64,000 nt of DNA from Hydractinia symbiolongicarpus (lineage: Eukaryota > Cnidaria > Hydrozoa > Anthoathecata > Hydractiniidae), in NCBI RefSeq assembly GCF_029227915.1, contig NC_079877.1:16354851-16418850 (forward strand). Reading direction: 5' to 3'. The notes under the pieces are model-generated. The model made no database searches and was not told the DNA's origin. It saw only the letters and a list, made by a program, of their open reading frames with translations. Below, piece after piece: positions 32,211 to 42,249 of the stretch; position 1 is the first letter of the stretch; every line of letters starts with the position of its first letter. The translations under genes and the position numbers were made by a program.

Positions 32211-33127
32211 CTATTCAGAGACACATCGGTTACCATTGGCTATACTTTCGCTTGCCCACATAGGTTGGGTATTGGTGTAGTGCAATCTTTTTGCCACCTC
32301 AGCAAGCGAAGGGGCATTGCCGTTTTCGCTATATTTAATCGGGATTTTGTGATCTATATGCCACTCCCATAATTGTCCCAGGTCATACAACTGGGCTTCA
32401 ATATGGATCCGCAGGGTAGCGATATCGCAACCTAGATACTCCTGGGTACTAAGCTCCTTGTTTTCCTTCAGGACGTAGCGGGTTTGGCTGCGTACATCAG
32501 CCATATGTCCGGCATGGTTGCAATGGGGCATATTGATCTATGTTTTTTCATGGTGGCAAATGCTTCCACCGCCACATTCTTTACATTGGGATCTCTGCCT
32601 TTCATGTGGGCAAATTCTTCCACCTCCACACCCCTTACAGGTGGATCTCGGCCTTTGATGGGAACAAATTTGACTTCCCTTACACTCCTTACAGGTGGAT
32701 CACACCCTTTGATGAGGACATATTTCACTTCCCCCACATTCCTTGCACTTTGATCTCTGCCTTTCATGACGGCATATTTGACTTCCGCCACATTCTTTAC
32801 GTTGGGATCTGTGCCTTCCATGGGGGCAAATGCTTCCACCTCCACACTCTTTGCAGTGAGACCTTAGCCTTTGATAGTCACATATGCATCCACCGCCACA
32901 TTCCTTACATTGGGATCTTACCCTTTGATGGGGGCATATTTCAACTCCCCACATTCTTTGCAATTGGATCTCTGCCTTTCATGAGGATATTTTGTACGTT
33001 CACGGGACGCTTTGCTAGCATTAAAGCATTTGATACCCCATTTTGTTAGTTGACCGTTACGCTTGATCTTAAAAATGCCCATGGATAAAAATTTTTTACA
33101 TCTCGGACACTTACATTTTCCTTTCAT
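32211..33127 (-). pseudogene. HNH endonuclease with N-terminal zinc-repeat array (provirus 2)
   Basis: The gene starts at the ATG at 33127 with CPRCKKFLSMGIFKIKRNGQ. About eight tandem 18-residue units of the form ICPHxRxRSxCKECGGG follow (54-bp DNA repeats, about 32545-32990), each with a C-x2-C pair and a histidine. The end is an HNH nuclease domain (LGCDIATLRIHIEAQ, then WHIDHKIPIKY). Two or more frameshifts break the repeat part, but the HNH core is intact from 32531 to 32211. Zinc repeats of this kind likely bind DNA or RNA and would guide the nuclease. The element 1 version lacks the array. Confidence 0.65.
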
Positions 33128-33176
33128 GTTGACTCGTTTTTGCCCCTAGGGACAAACACGAATTATTACTGGAAAC

Positions 33177-33386
33177 TTATTTAGGCTTCGGCACGATGGT
33201 TGAGGGCAGCGACGCTTTTTTCACCGCTATCTCGCAATTCGCTCGGCCTGCTGCACAATAGGCTACCATCTTAATAACGTCATTTGTGTCCATTTTTGTC
33301 CATGGCCTTGTTATGCCCAGGAACTTTTTACCTGCCATAGCATAGGCAAAGGTGAAAGCAAGGTCCACGACTGTCTCATAGAGCAT
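33177..33386 (-). CDS. Small protein of unknown function (provirus 2)
   Basis: This intact 69-residue frame starts at 33386 (MLYETVVDLAFTFAYAMAGK) with a moderately hydrophobic N-terminal third, then KMDTNDVIKMVAYCAAGRA. It sits between the nuclease and the membrane-protein genes on the same strand. It may be a membrane-associated virion component; no family is recognised. Confidence 0.4.
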   Translation of the reverse strand: MLYETVVDLAFTFAYAMAGKKFLGITRPWTKMDTNDVIKMVAYCAAGRANCEIAVKKASLPSTIVPKPK

Positions 33387-33419
33387 GTCTTAAATCTCCT
33401 TTTCCTTTGGTTATACATT

Positions 33420-33740
33420 GCTTGCGCTCATTTATTATTACTTGCTTGTTTCCCCTGTTGGGGCTCCGGGCCTTACCCCTACTAAACATGTACCAGAAAC
33501 CAACTCCTATGGCAAGCACGGCAAAGTTCCGACCACATAGATGTAGGCATTATCCATTGACTTGCTAGAACCTGCAGCAGGTTCTTTATTATCCTGCGAA
33601 AATTCCTTGCCCACGTTATTTTTTAAGTCGGCCTTGTTCTTCCTTTTCCATTCGGCAAGTTTTTTGCCGGCCACTACACGACCCTCATTCTTCGGTGGTT
33701 TTGTTATGGACCCCTGTTGTTTTTGTTCCTCTTCACTCAT
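33420..33740 (-). pseudogene. Small membrane protein, frameshifted (provirus 2)
   Basis: From the ATG at 33740 the sequence reads NEGRVVAGKKLAEWKRKNKA, then GSSKSMDNAYIYVVGTLP. It shifts frame near 33520 within the membrane segment and continues with a GVGFWYMFSRGK-like end. It matches the intact gene at 3076-3411 in element 1 in order and sequence, which shows that gene's conserved basic domain and membrane helix. Confidence 0.55.
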
Positions 33741-33769
33741 TTATCTTATAGCACCGTATCCGCCTCCTT

Positions 33770-34071
33770 CACCACGTTCTCTTTATTGCTCACATGTCTT
33801 GCTTACCACAAGCAGCGGGGCTAAACACTTTCCAATGCTACAGTATACGAGGATCCCAAGGTCTGTCATGCTATCCCTTATAATGAGATCTTTTTCGATA
33901 TCTCTCCTTAACTCCTCAACACTGTCAATATCAACAAAATTCCCTATCATGCTGGCATATAGGCTTATAACATGGGTTGACAGTGCTTTTGCTGTCTTCT
34001 CCTCTTTTTCTTGTAATTCACGTTGAAAGTACCTTGTATGTACCTTATCGATAGCCTCCTTCGGAGCCTTG
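33770..34071 (-). pseudogene. C-terminal part of virion-like protein, fused to the polymerase break (provirus 2)
   Basis: The minus strand reads APKEAIDKVHTRYFQRELQE, KALSTHVISLYASMIGNFVD and DSMTDLGILVYCSIGKCLAP. It is the counterpart of the second half of the element 1 gene at 3476-3948. Its N-terminal half and the small gene before it are absent, because the sequence directly upstream is the interrupted DNA polymerase. This marks a deletion junction at about 34071-34080. Confidence 0.55.
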
Positions 34072-37000
34072 TCAACATAGCTCGTACATGACCATTTTTG
34101 ACATATCCAGGATGACCTGGCCTATATATACCGGTTTGTTCATCTTGACCTCGGTCTTGCCCATCTCAACCCCGAGGAGGTGCTTGCTGAACCTGTTTAC
34201 ACCCTTGAAATTTAGCCTCATGACAAGCTTCGTATACTTGTCCTCATTGGTGACCAGTTGGATGTTGCGGTGATTTCTGATAATCTCCATGGTCTTACCG
34301 AATACTGAGAGGTTCATGAGTTTGTAGAAATCCTTCTCAAAGTCATTGTTGGCAGCCGTTCTTAACCTCGTGTTGTGATCAATATAACCCTTCAACCATG
34401 CCTTTTGGTTAAAGTGGATGACCCTGCGTACCTTCTTCAATTCAAGCCCATGTTTTATTGCCTCATTTAATGCCCTGGTATGCACCACATATCTACGCTT
34501 GTGTTCCAAATTTGGTACCAATTTCTGTACCTTGTGGACTATCTTGCGCTCGGGTAGGAACGGCAGCTCGTTATGCTTATCGTGTAGCTCCTTGGGGTAG
34601 TCGATATCAACCTCTAATATGTACCCATGCTTATTGTCCTCAACGAGCTTCCGCCTTTCGGTGAATGCCTCAACATTCCGCAACCATTTGAACCCGTCTG
34701 TGGGTAAGTCTTGACGCATGGCATAGCCATATAGGTTGTTCGCATCGAGGTACTGGAGGTAGGAGGATTCAACCCCTGGTTCGTACTGGTCTCCCATTTA
34801 CTTATTATTGGCTTTGGCATACCGGTGTACGGCTTGCGTAATACCTCTTCTTATACCCTTCTCGAACATGACGAGCATGTCGGGGTCTGTAAGAAGCTCT
34901 AGCCTTATACTTGTAATTGTCAGGACTGCCTTCAATGCCAAGCCTGTTGCGGAGTAGAAATGGGCGGGATCAAGCTTGTAACTGTCCAGGCAGACGCCCC
35001 GAAATGTCTCGAAGACGTCGGCCAATAGCAGGACGTCTATGGTCAGGTAGATATCATGGTAGTCCTCCATGGTGACGTTATCATCCTTCGGGGTAATGAC
35101 ATCTCATACCTTTTTTACATGGGTGTAGTCCCTGTCGCTTATACCCTTCATATTGAGCTTGCTGTAAAAGGCCTCCTTTGGTGGTAGTTCCAGCTCCTCG
35201 AATCGCCACCATCCATCCATGTACTCGTAGGGGTACGCGCCCTTTCTCAGGATCATCTTTATCGATAAATTTGGTCATGGATGGTACGTTTGCCTTTACC
35301 TGGTCCTTATGAAGCTGCTTTGTAGTACACGTTGATTCACAATTTTAACACCAAAACTTTGCCATGTATTCAGCGTCTATGCTCTGAAATTCTAGGCAGG
35401 TATCTGCACATTGCTTACATTTGTACATGCGGCATTTGTTCCAATGAGGTTGCTTGCCAATTTTCAAGTCCCGAGGTCAAGAATCGACAAACCTGATTTC
35501 GATTGTCTTCTACTTCTCGCGGACACCAGAAGATCCCATACCTCCAAGGGGTACCTTGATTTTCACGTTGAAGCTGATATATTTCTCCGTGTTTTCAGCA
35601 ATACAGCCAATGTTCTGGGTGTCGTACTTCTCGTCAGATAAGCAGGTGAGCATCATACCCCGATAAGTTGTGGAAAATGCCGGGGATGTGGTTGGGTATC
35701 TTGTATTTGAAGTTGCATATTGCGTGCGCTGCGTCTCTATACAGACCTGTATAATGGCAGTGGTCCTTGACCTTACGGTTATTCTCATAGTTATCAAAGG
35801 GTTTTAGGCAGATGTAGCATTTTGATGCCTCGTCATGTTCCCTTTTTAAGACCTCTGTTAGTTTGGTCATGGGTTGCTGAGGGTAGGTATCATACAGTCT
35901 TTTCACCTCATCCTCAAGGTGGTTGATAAAGCGGGTGACACAGTCCTTGCCGCGGTAAACCGTTAGGGGATCCGCTACATCCCCATTGGCAAATGTGCTA
36001 TAGGTACACCATCCAGATGGTACGTGCTTGCTAAGCTTTTTAGTCTTGGTCTCTCTGGCATCCTCTTGCATTGGTATTAATAAGCTTTCAAAATCGGCTT
36101 ATACTGCAAAGGGTACCTTAAATTGCATCTGACTATCTCCGTAGAATAACCATTTTTCAGACACCGTTGGCATCGTAATCTTGACCGCAGAGTGATTCTT
36201 ACAGTAGCCATGGTGCTTATTTCTCCATTCAATTGTCGGAAAAGCCCGTAGATGGTTTAGGCAGAAGTGCATTTTTGCAGTATTTTTTGAGGTCGCAATA
36301 CCCAGGAGCCTCGATAAACTTTTGATGGCCGTATAGTGGTTATTCTTGCCATCAGTGATGTACAGTAGATTCACCTGCTTGCCACGCACGTTGTACGCCG
36401 ATAGACGTAAGATATTGATCCTCTTTCCATCTATATAGAGGACGTTTACCGCAATCTCCTTATTGTTATCCTCGAATTTGCCTATGCTCTTAATACTTGT
36501 AGGGAACTCTATACCATCCCAATTATAAGGGCCTATGTATGGTTTCATCTGGGAAATTCTGCTTGGGTTCTTTACTATCTCCTCATGATGGAGTGATGCT
36601 ATAATGGCCCATTTGAATCACTCCTCATCCTCATTTTTCGGATTTATAATGGCCTTCTTGGGGGCTATCCATTTAAGTGCCTGTATAAATGATAAGCCCC
36701 TTGTTAGCCTCAATTTGTGGAAGTCTACCTTGAGGTGTAGGATTTGGGATATTGTAAAGGCGCTCCGGGGTAGTGCAAGATTCTCCACACCTGTTTTGAT
36801 TTGGGTGAACATTCTGTCATCTACATCGTTACCCCGGAATGCCGAGGCCATATTACTATGAAAGACCTTCTCTGCCTCAATGTCGTTAGCCCCTCTATAT
36901 TTGACGGCTTCTTCCACATAATCCATAGCGACATGTGTACCTTAGCCGACCCCATTTTTTCTGTGCGACCTCGCACATTGGGTCGCACCATCCCGATATA

Positions 37001-37548
37001 TCCGTCAACGTCGGCACCTCATATACCGGGAATTCGGAAACTCCGGAAGGTCCTGTGAAGAGCATGTTTATGCTCCTGGGCGTGAAATCTTGCCCTAGCT
37101 GTTCATGTAGATAGTGCTCGTTAGCCTCCTGTTCGACTTCATTATGCAGTGTAGGTCTTGTATTTGCTACCCTGCGATAGATATCCATCACCCTACGTTT
37201 GAATTTTGCATAATTACTCATGACCCCTTCTTTTATAGGCTTTGAGACAGCATCAACCAGCCAGTTGTACCATTCCTGCATCTTGGATTTCACGATGGAT
37301 CGATTTTTCGACATCTCCTGAATCTCAAAAATATACATGGCCTCCGGCGTTGGTAGTAGGGTTACAGGTCTTACAGACTTTCGTTGTCCAACCCTTCTTG
37401 ATGGCCTCTGTGGTGCGTCCTCTAATAAGCTAATTAATTCAGCTTTACATAGCCTATAATACCCTGTTAATCCACGACCTTTTGCAATATCACATAATTG
37501 TTTAACCGTTTGTGATTCCCTTCTCTTTATTTTGTAGAATTTTTGCAT
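34072..37548 (-). pseudogene. SAP-domain family B DNA polymerase, C-terminus lost (provirus 2)
   Basis: The gene starts near 37548 with a SAP motif (TVKQLCDIAKGRGLTGYYRL). A central region follows (36895-37400), then the polymerase N-terminal part with a zinc-like HFCLNHLRAFPTIEWRNKHH. The exonuclease I site (ADFES) follows an in-frame TAA at 36099-36101, and exonuclease II is near FHNLSGYDAHLL. Polymerase motif A is YLDANNLYGYAM and motif B is KLMNLSVFGKT. A second in-frame TAA stands at 34798-34800, and at least two frameshifts lie between 35280 and 35640. The sequence breaks off at MVMYE, just before motif C (the D-T-D site), so the active site is incomplete. Polymerases of this group are protein-primed and copy the element's linear DNA. 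Confidence 0.82.
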
Positions 37549-37822
37549 TGTCGGAAGATTTCATTCTGCTCAAAAACTAACACAGTTATTTCCCAGGGAA
37601 TTTCCCTGTATGCGCGTTGATTTTTAGGAAATTGTGGTAGAAATTTTAGGGGGGTCTTTTTCTCTACTTTTGATGACGTCATCAGAATATTAGGTTTTAT
37701 GTAGACTAATATGGGTTGGTATCAGATGGTGTGGTGACCATTAGGGGATTGTCGTTGACTTTGCTGGGGGTTGCCGTGACGTGCGCACGCGACAGTGCTA
37801 GAACATACATTTCTCTATCTCT
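37402..37822. repeat. Right terminal inverted repeat of provirus 2
   Basis: Reverse complement of the left repeat at 23640-24053. It includes the start of the polymerase gene (SAP codons at about 37402-37515), the TGATGACGTCATCA palindrome (37671-37684) and the terminal CTCTATCTCT. Differences from the left copy are scattered single bases and a few short indels, so the two ends have diverged since insertion. Confidence 0.9.
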
Positions 37823-38737
37823 TCTATCCTCCATTTTTTCACTGATTAAGAACTTTAAAGTTTGTTACAAAGACACAATGGTCAAGATGAAGGCTGGTAT
37901 TTTTTTCCAACCTCGTATTCATGGCTCGCGCACGAGGGTAGTCTAGTAAACTAAACTCATCATTTTTCCCTTTTTGATATTTTTGATAGAGAAGAGAAAA
38001 AAGAGAGTTTAGAATAACCTACCTTGACAGTTAACATTCAAACTGACAACTGATTTCAAAATCAAAAATATTAGCCACTTAAATTTCACAGTATTGTTCT
38101 TAAATATTCGCATAATTATTTTGGAAGTCACTTTAAAACATGGCGGATTAAAAACAAACATTGATTAGCTTAAGGTAGCTAGCTAGCTATAGCTGCGACT
38201 AAAAGACAAAAAATTCTAGCTTTAGTCAAATAAAATCGCTAGAAATGGCTTAAATACTAAAAAAGAATAATGGAGTTACCGCATAATAATTTTTAATATG
38301 TTTGAACATTTAAAAGTATCCCACCAAACTCACATTTATTGAAAAATATCAGTCAACGCACATGCAGCTGCCTGCTTGATCAATCGCCATTTAAAACACC
38401 TTTTAAGCGATGACATTTAGATAGAACGTTGTTTACAGTTGCTTGGTTGTCTTTTCTAAACAAGAAGGAATAGTATCTTATTCGTGTTAAGCATGGAAAA
38501 AGCATCCACATCTCGAAATCTTGATAGATTATTTTTCCTCACAGCACTCTCCTTCTGTGATTAAAAGTTTGAAAAAAATATACAACTGTATACTGTAATA
38601 AGGTTTTAACCACCGCGAGTGAGTGGACTAATGTCTTTAAAGTTCAAGCGGGAAATTTAAGAAAACACATGGAGCGCACATGTACAAAAAACAACACTAC
38701 GATATAAAAAAACCCTTGTGTCTGGAGTTGAAAGAAG
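37823..38737. other. Host DNA between provirus 2 and the DUF6589-like gene
   Basis: AT-rich with no recognisable gene. A short GCTAGCTAGCTATAGCT run occurs near 38178-38192. Confidence 0.5.
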
Positions 38738-40273
38738 TATGACTTCATGTCGTCTTTGTTTGAAAGAATATAAAAACTGTAAGGAAAGTAGACATCTCTT
38801 GTGGCCTATGGAGTTGCAGAGGCTGCACAAAATTGGCTTCCAACTCCTTAATCGTGATATTGATAGTGTTAATAATGACGACAGGAAAAAAAAGAGTGTG
38901 TAAATGGATCGGTGTGTGACAAGTGCTATAGAGGAATAGGAGTACTGGAGAAAGCAGAAGAACTCAGATTGAGGTGGAAAAACTGTAGATTTAAACGAAA
39001 ATGTAAAATTGCTGACGATCAGGTAATTCATGAGCGATTTTTTTGTGTTATTTTTTTCTTTGTATCGTTGATACTATATACACTAGTTTTTTTCATAGAA
39101 TGCTTCAGAACTAGATTCCTTAAATATCGTAGTTGAAAACGAGTGCAAACAGGAAATGGCAAGAGTTGAGCGTGACAATTTAATGACAGACGTCTCTGTC
39201 GATGCTTTAGTCAATTTTAACGACGCGAAATTCTTAGAGAGGATGGAAGAACTTTGCCCAATCCTGTCGGCTGCCATAAGAGGTGTAGTAGCTGGAGGGA
39301 AAGGGTAAGATCGATGACTCTCCAAGAGATACGGAGAGCAACAAAATGTTACGAATATGTTCTATACGCTTAATATTTTACAGGGTATATATTGGACAAC
39401 AAGTGGCGTGTTTCGGAATCCTGTTCAAAGCAAGAGATCATAAAAGCAGAGCCTGTATAGTCTCGCATCGCAATGACCAGCTGTTCATTGCCGCTGGTGC
39501 TAAGAAGCGGGCGTTTAAATGGTTCAATGCCCTTGGTGTAACCAATAGTTATCAAACTGCATTGAACAAAAACAAGAAATTAGCCTGTAATTATGACCAA
39601 GACGTTAAAGGTTGGAAAAATATGATAGAATCCAATGATCCGGAGAGTGTTGGGTACCAGGTAATACTTTTTTCTCTAGTAATTCAGAAACGTTGCATTT
39701 CAAATATAAGCTGCATATATATTGTATGTTGGCAGATTATTGGCGATAATCTAGACTACGAAGTTAACGTCAGACACCAAGGAATCAACAATCCCAATAG
39801 GAGTCATCACTGGTTTCATTACATAGCTGTTAAAGATCGCGTGCACCCCTCTCAAGGTCATTTTCAAATTATTTAATTTTATGTCAAATGCAATAAATGG
39901 AATTGGCTTAAATTTTATAATTATGTTTGGGTATATCATGATTGATTGATTTAGATCCTAAAAGTTTTGAAGATTACAGGCGTGCAAGTGTTCTACCAGA
40001 TAACCACACGCTCGTGATGTTGGCAGATAATTTCAAGCACTTGGTAACAAGAACTATCGTATCCTTCATACCAGCGTTTGAATCTTTCAAGAAACATACG
40101 CAGAAACATATAGCACATCCATTCGTCGATGAAATGTCGAAAAAATCAGAGGTTGTTAGTCTTGGACTGTTGTTGGAGTCGGAAAACACGGCATCTGGAA
40201 TTACCAAGATCTTACGTCATATACAGAAAGAATATGTGCCACAAACGATAAACGAAAACGGAAAATTGGAGGT
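38738..40273 (+). pseudogene. ZAD-like zinc finger / DUF6589-like gene, 3' end missing
   Basis: Exons can be joined at about 38738-39022, 39099-39304, 39384-39660, 39736-39856 and 39954-40273. The first begins MTSCRLCLKEY and, after a one-base slip in an A8 run near 38885-38892, continues ECVNGSVCDKCYRG. The two C-x2-C pairs resemble a ZAD-type zinc domain. Later exons carry WFHYIAVKDRV, TRTIVSFIPAFESFKKHTQ and FVDEMSKKSEVVSLGLLLES, which match the DUF6589-type proteins common in cnidarians and fungi and suspected to derive from mobile elements. The sequence ends at GKLE/GTCAGT with no downstream exons, because a RecQ-like fragment on the other strand follows at once. Function is unknown. Confidence 0.55.
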
Positions 40274-40292
40274 CAGTAAATTCATAACAAAA

Positions 40293-41247
40293 TTATATGT
40301 TTGCCTCGCCGCAAGTTCCGATAACAAGCTGGGTCAAATCAACATCCACAGTGGCACTGAGGGCAAGAATAGGTAAATCTTGACAACAGATAGACCGCAT
40401 TTCACTGATTCTACCAAATGCTTCTCTGAATGGCTTGTCCTCATTGCTCATTGGTGAGGCACCCCTAAGATAAGGATATATAAACATTATAAAGCTATAA
40501 AATAAAACTTGGTTCAAAAAATGGAAAACGTTTTCATCTTTTACAGAGAGTGGCAGAAAATGAGCCTGCATCTGCATGTACAGTAAAGTTCATGCTGTTT
40601 TGCATTAAACTACACTCTCTTTTCTCTCCCTAAAAACTAAAGATGCATAGAGGAATATCATGGGGTCAGATTTAGTTATATCTAGCATCATATTATGATG
40701 GAGGATGTTATTATACAAAACATACATTCTGAAAATGCTTTCTTTGCAGCTTTGGGGCACCAATAATAAAAACACCATACCATGACACTTTGTGTACTTC
40801 ATCCACAACAAGGCAAACAGCATTGTCCAGTACAAATTTAGATGAGAGAAACTGTCTCCACCTGGCATTATTAAGCCAAGATTCAGGTGTGCCAATCAAA
40901 ATATTGAAATTGCCAGATATAATATCCCCATAATCATCGCAATCTAGTTTGGAAGCCTTTAATCCTAACGCACTTAACGAATTTGCAGATGAAACTTGAT
41001 CTTGGATTAAAGAAATAAGAGGAGAAACGACTAAAACAAGTGGTGAAGGTGCTATATTTAACTCCAAACACACACTTGGTAAAAGTTGGTAGATTAAACT
41101 TTTACCATAACACGTTGGAAAAATACACAAGGTATCGACTCCATTTAAAATATTTACCACAGCTTCTAATTGTTTGGGTTTAATTGAAAAAGAAAGTGGA
41201 ACTAAAATGTTTGAGATGACTTTTGAAACATCCGAAACAGTCGCCAT
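40293..41247 (-). pseudogene. RecQ-like DNA helicase, N-terminal half only
   Basis: Exon 1 (41247-40781, from the ATG at 41247) and exon 2 (40464-40293) join in phase at VSW/GASP. Visible helicase motifs are KPKQLEAVVNIL (Q/0 region), PTCYGKSLIYQLLP (motif I; the usual G-x-G-K-S has T-C-Y-G-K-S), VVSPLISLIQDQV (Ia), LVVDEVH (II) and ILALSAT (III). The second RecA domain (motifs IV-VI) is absent, as are RQC and HRDC. These RecQ-like genes are expanded in cnidarian genomes. It is truncated where it abuts the DUF6589-like gene. Confidence 0.65.
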
Positions 41248-41253
41248 GTTCAA

Positions 41254-42249
41254 TGAAATAAATTAAATCCATAATTTTAATCATCAGCCTCACTATAATA
41301 TAATTAAAAGGGTGTAGCTTTCTTTATTAGTTTAGTTGATACGGCCACGGATCAACAAAATTGTTGCGCAACTGCCCTGCAAAAATTAGCCAATCAGAAA
41401 GTAGCAGTTGCATTCCTACGGTAGGTTAGTCCTGTCTCTCTTTTCAGCGATAGCGCGCTAAAAAAAGCAGGGTTAAAAAAGCAGGACAGCGCGAGAGCAG
41501 AAAAGAGAGACAGGTATCCTGTCTAGGACGAGGGTTGACGTCGTCCACTTCGTTTCGTACTGAAAACGAGTTTGTGTTGCAAGATTTCAGCTATTGTTAA
41601 CTATGGATTTTAAGTTTCTTTCAAAATGGATTTACTGTTCTAGTTTCGTATATCATTAAATAAAATGAAAAAAAAACTTTTAGTGTATGAAGCAGTAATA
41701 AATATACAGAATTGTAAGTTTTGCAATTATGCCGGGCGATCGCGTGCAGGGAGAAAATGACGGGACCCAGCTTCAGCCAGCCACCGTTTACAGCTGCGAT
41801 AAATAACAAAGAACAATAACAAAGTAGATATTTCGTCGTCACACAGCCATACTTCATATATATATTTTTATAATATGAAAATATTAACATTTATAATTAG
41901 CTTTATCTTTTGATGCAGCATTTTAAAATATATATTGAAATAAACTAAATTGTGTATAATTTTCTTTACTTTATATAGCAAGAAAATATTGTGCAAATCT
42001 CTGGTGGAAAAGCATACTATGCTTTTGAAGGTCTTAGCGCCGAAGTTTAAAATGATGGTGGACGTGGGTTAAAACAACACAGCTTTTACATTCGTGTTTT
42101 TATTGTCCTAGGAGTTTAGTTATTTCTATTCTGTGTGACCTAAAGCTTGTGTTGTCAGGGGATATTAACATAGCTATATGTTATTGATTTGTAGTTACCT
42201 AAAACTATGAACAACAGCTATTAACAAACCAGATATTTTGTGAGACGTC
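41254..42249. other. Intergenic region with a foldback, upstream of ECT2
   Basis: It contains the foldback at 41431-41514 and probably the promoter and 5' untranslated region of ECT2. Nothing else is recognised. Confidence 0.5.
41431..41514. repeat. Foldback with 15-bp perfect arms
   Basis: CCTGTCTCTCTTTTC (41431-41445) is the exact reverse complement of 41500-41514. GC-rich AGCGCG segments just inside also pair loosely. It is probably a MITE relic. Confidence 0.65.

Larger units (their letters stand above)
23640..37822. mobile_element. Polinton/Maverick-like provirus 2, both ends present, 14.2 kb
   Basis: Inverted repeats of about 415-420 bp (23640-24053 and 37402-37822) enclose a set of genes diagnostic of Polintons or adintovirus-like elements: family B DNA polymerase, retroviral-type integrase, packaging ATPase and jelly-roll major capsid remnants, with nuclease and MSV199 genes. 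The termini read AGAGATAG inward from both ends. Flanks share CTAT, but I see no perfect 6-bp target duplication (left CCCTAT, right TCTATC). Genes face right in the left and central parts and left in the right part. Nearly all long genes carry frameshifts, stops or deletions, so the copy is not autonomous. Length and content match the group (usually 14-20 kb or more); my reading of its core genes comes from motifs. Confidence 0.9.

Noticed and set aside
32545-32990. A CRISPR array
   Set aside because: The spaced repeats are in a coding frame and encode zinc-binding units; there are no unique spacers, and the host is a eukaryote.
23634-37828. A clean 6-bp target-site duplication for provirus 2
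   Set aside because: The flanks share only CTAT in offset positions (CCCTAT against TCTATC), so I do not claim a duplication.
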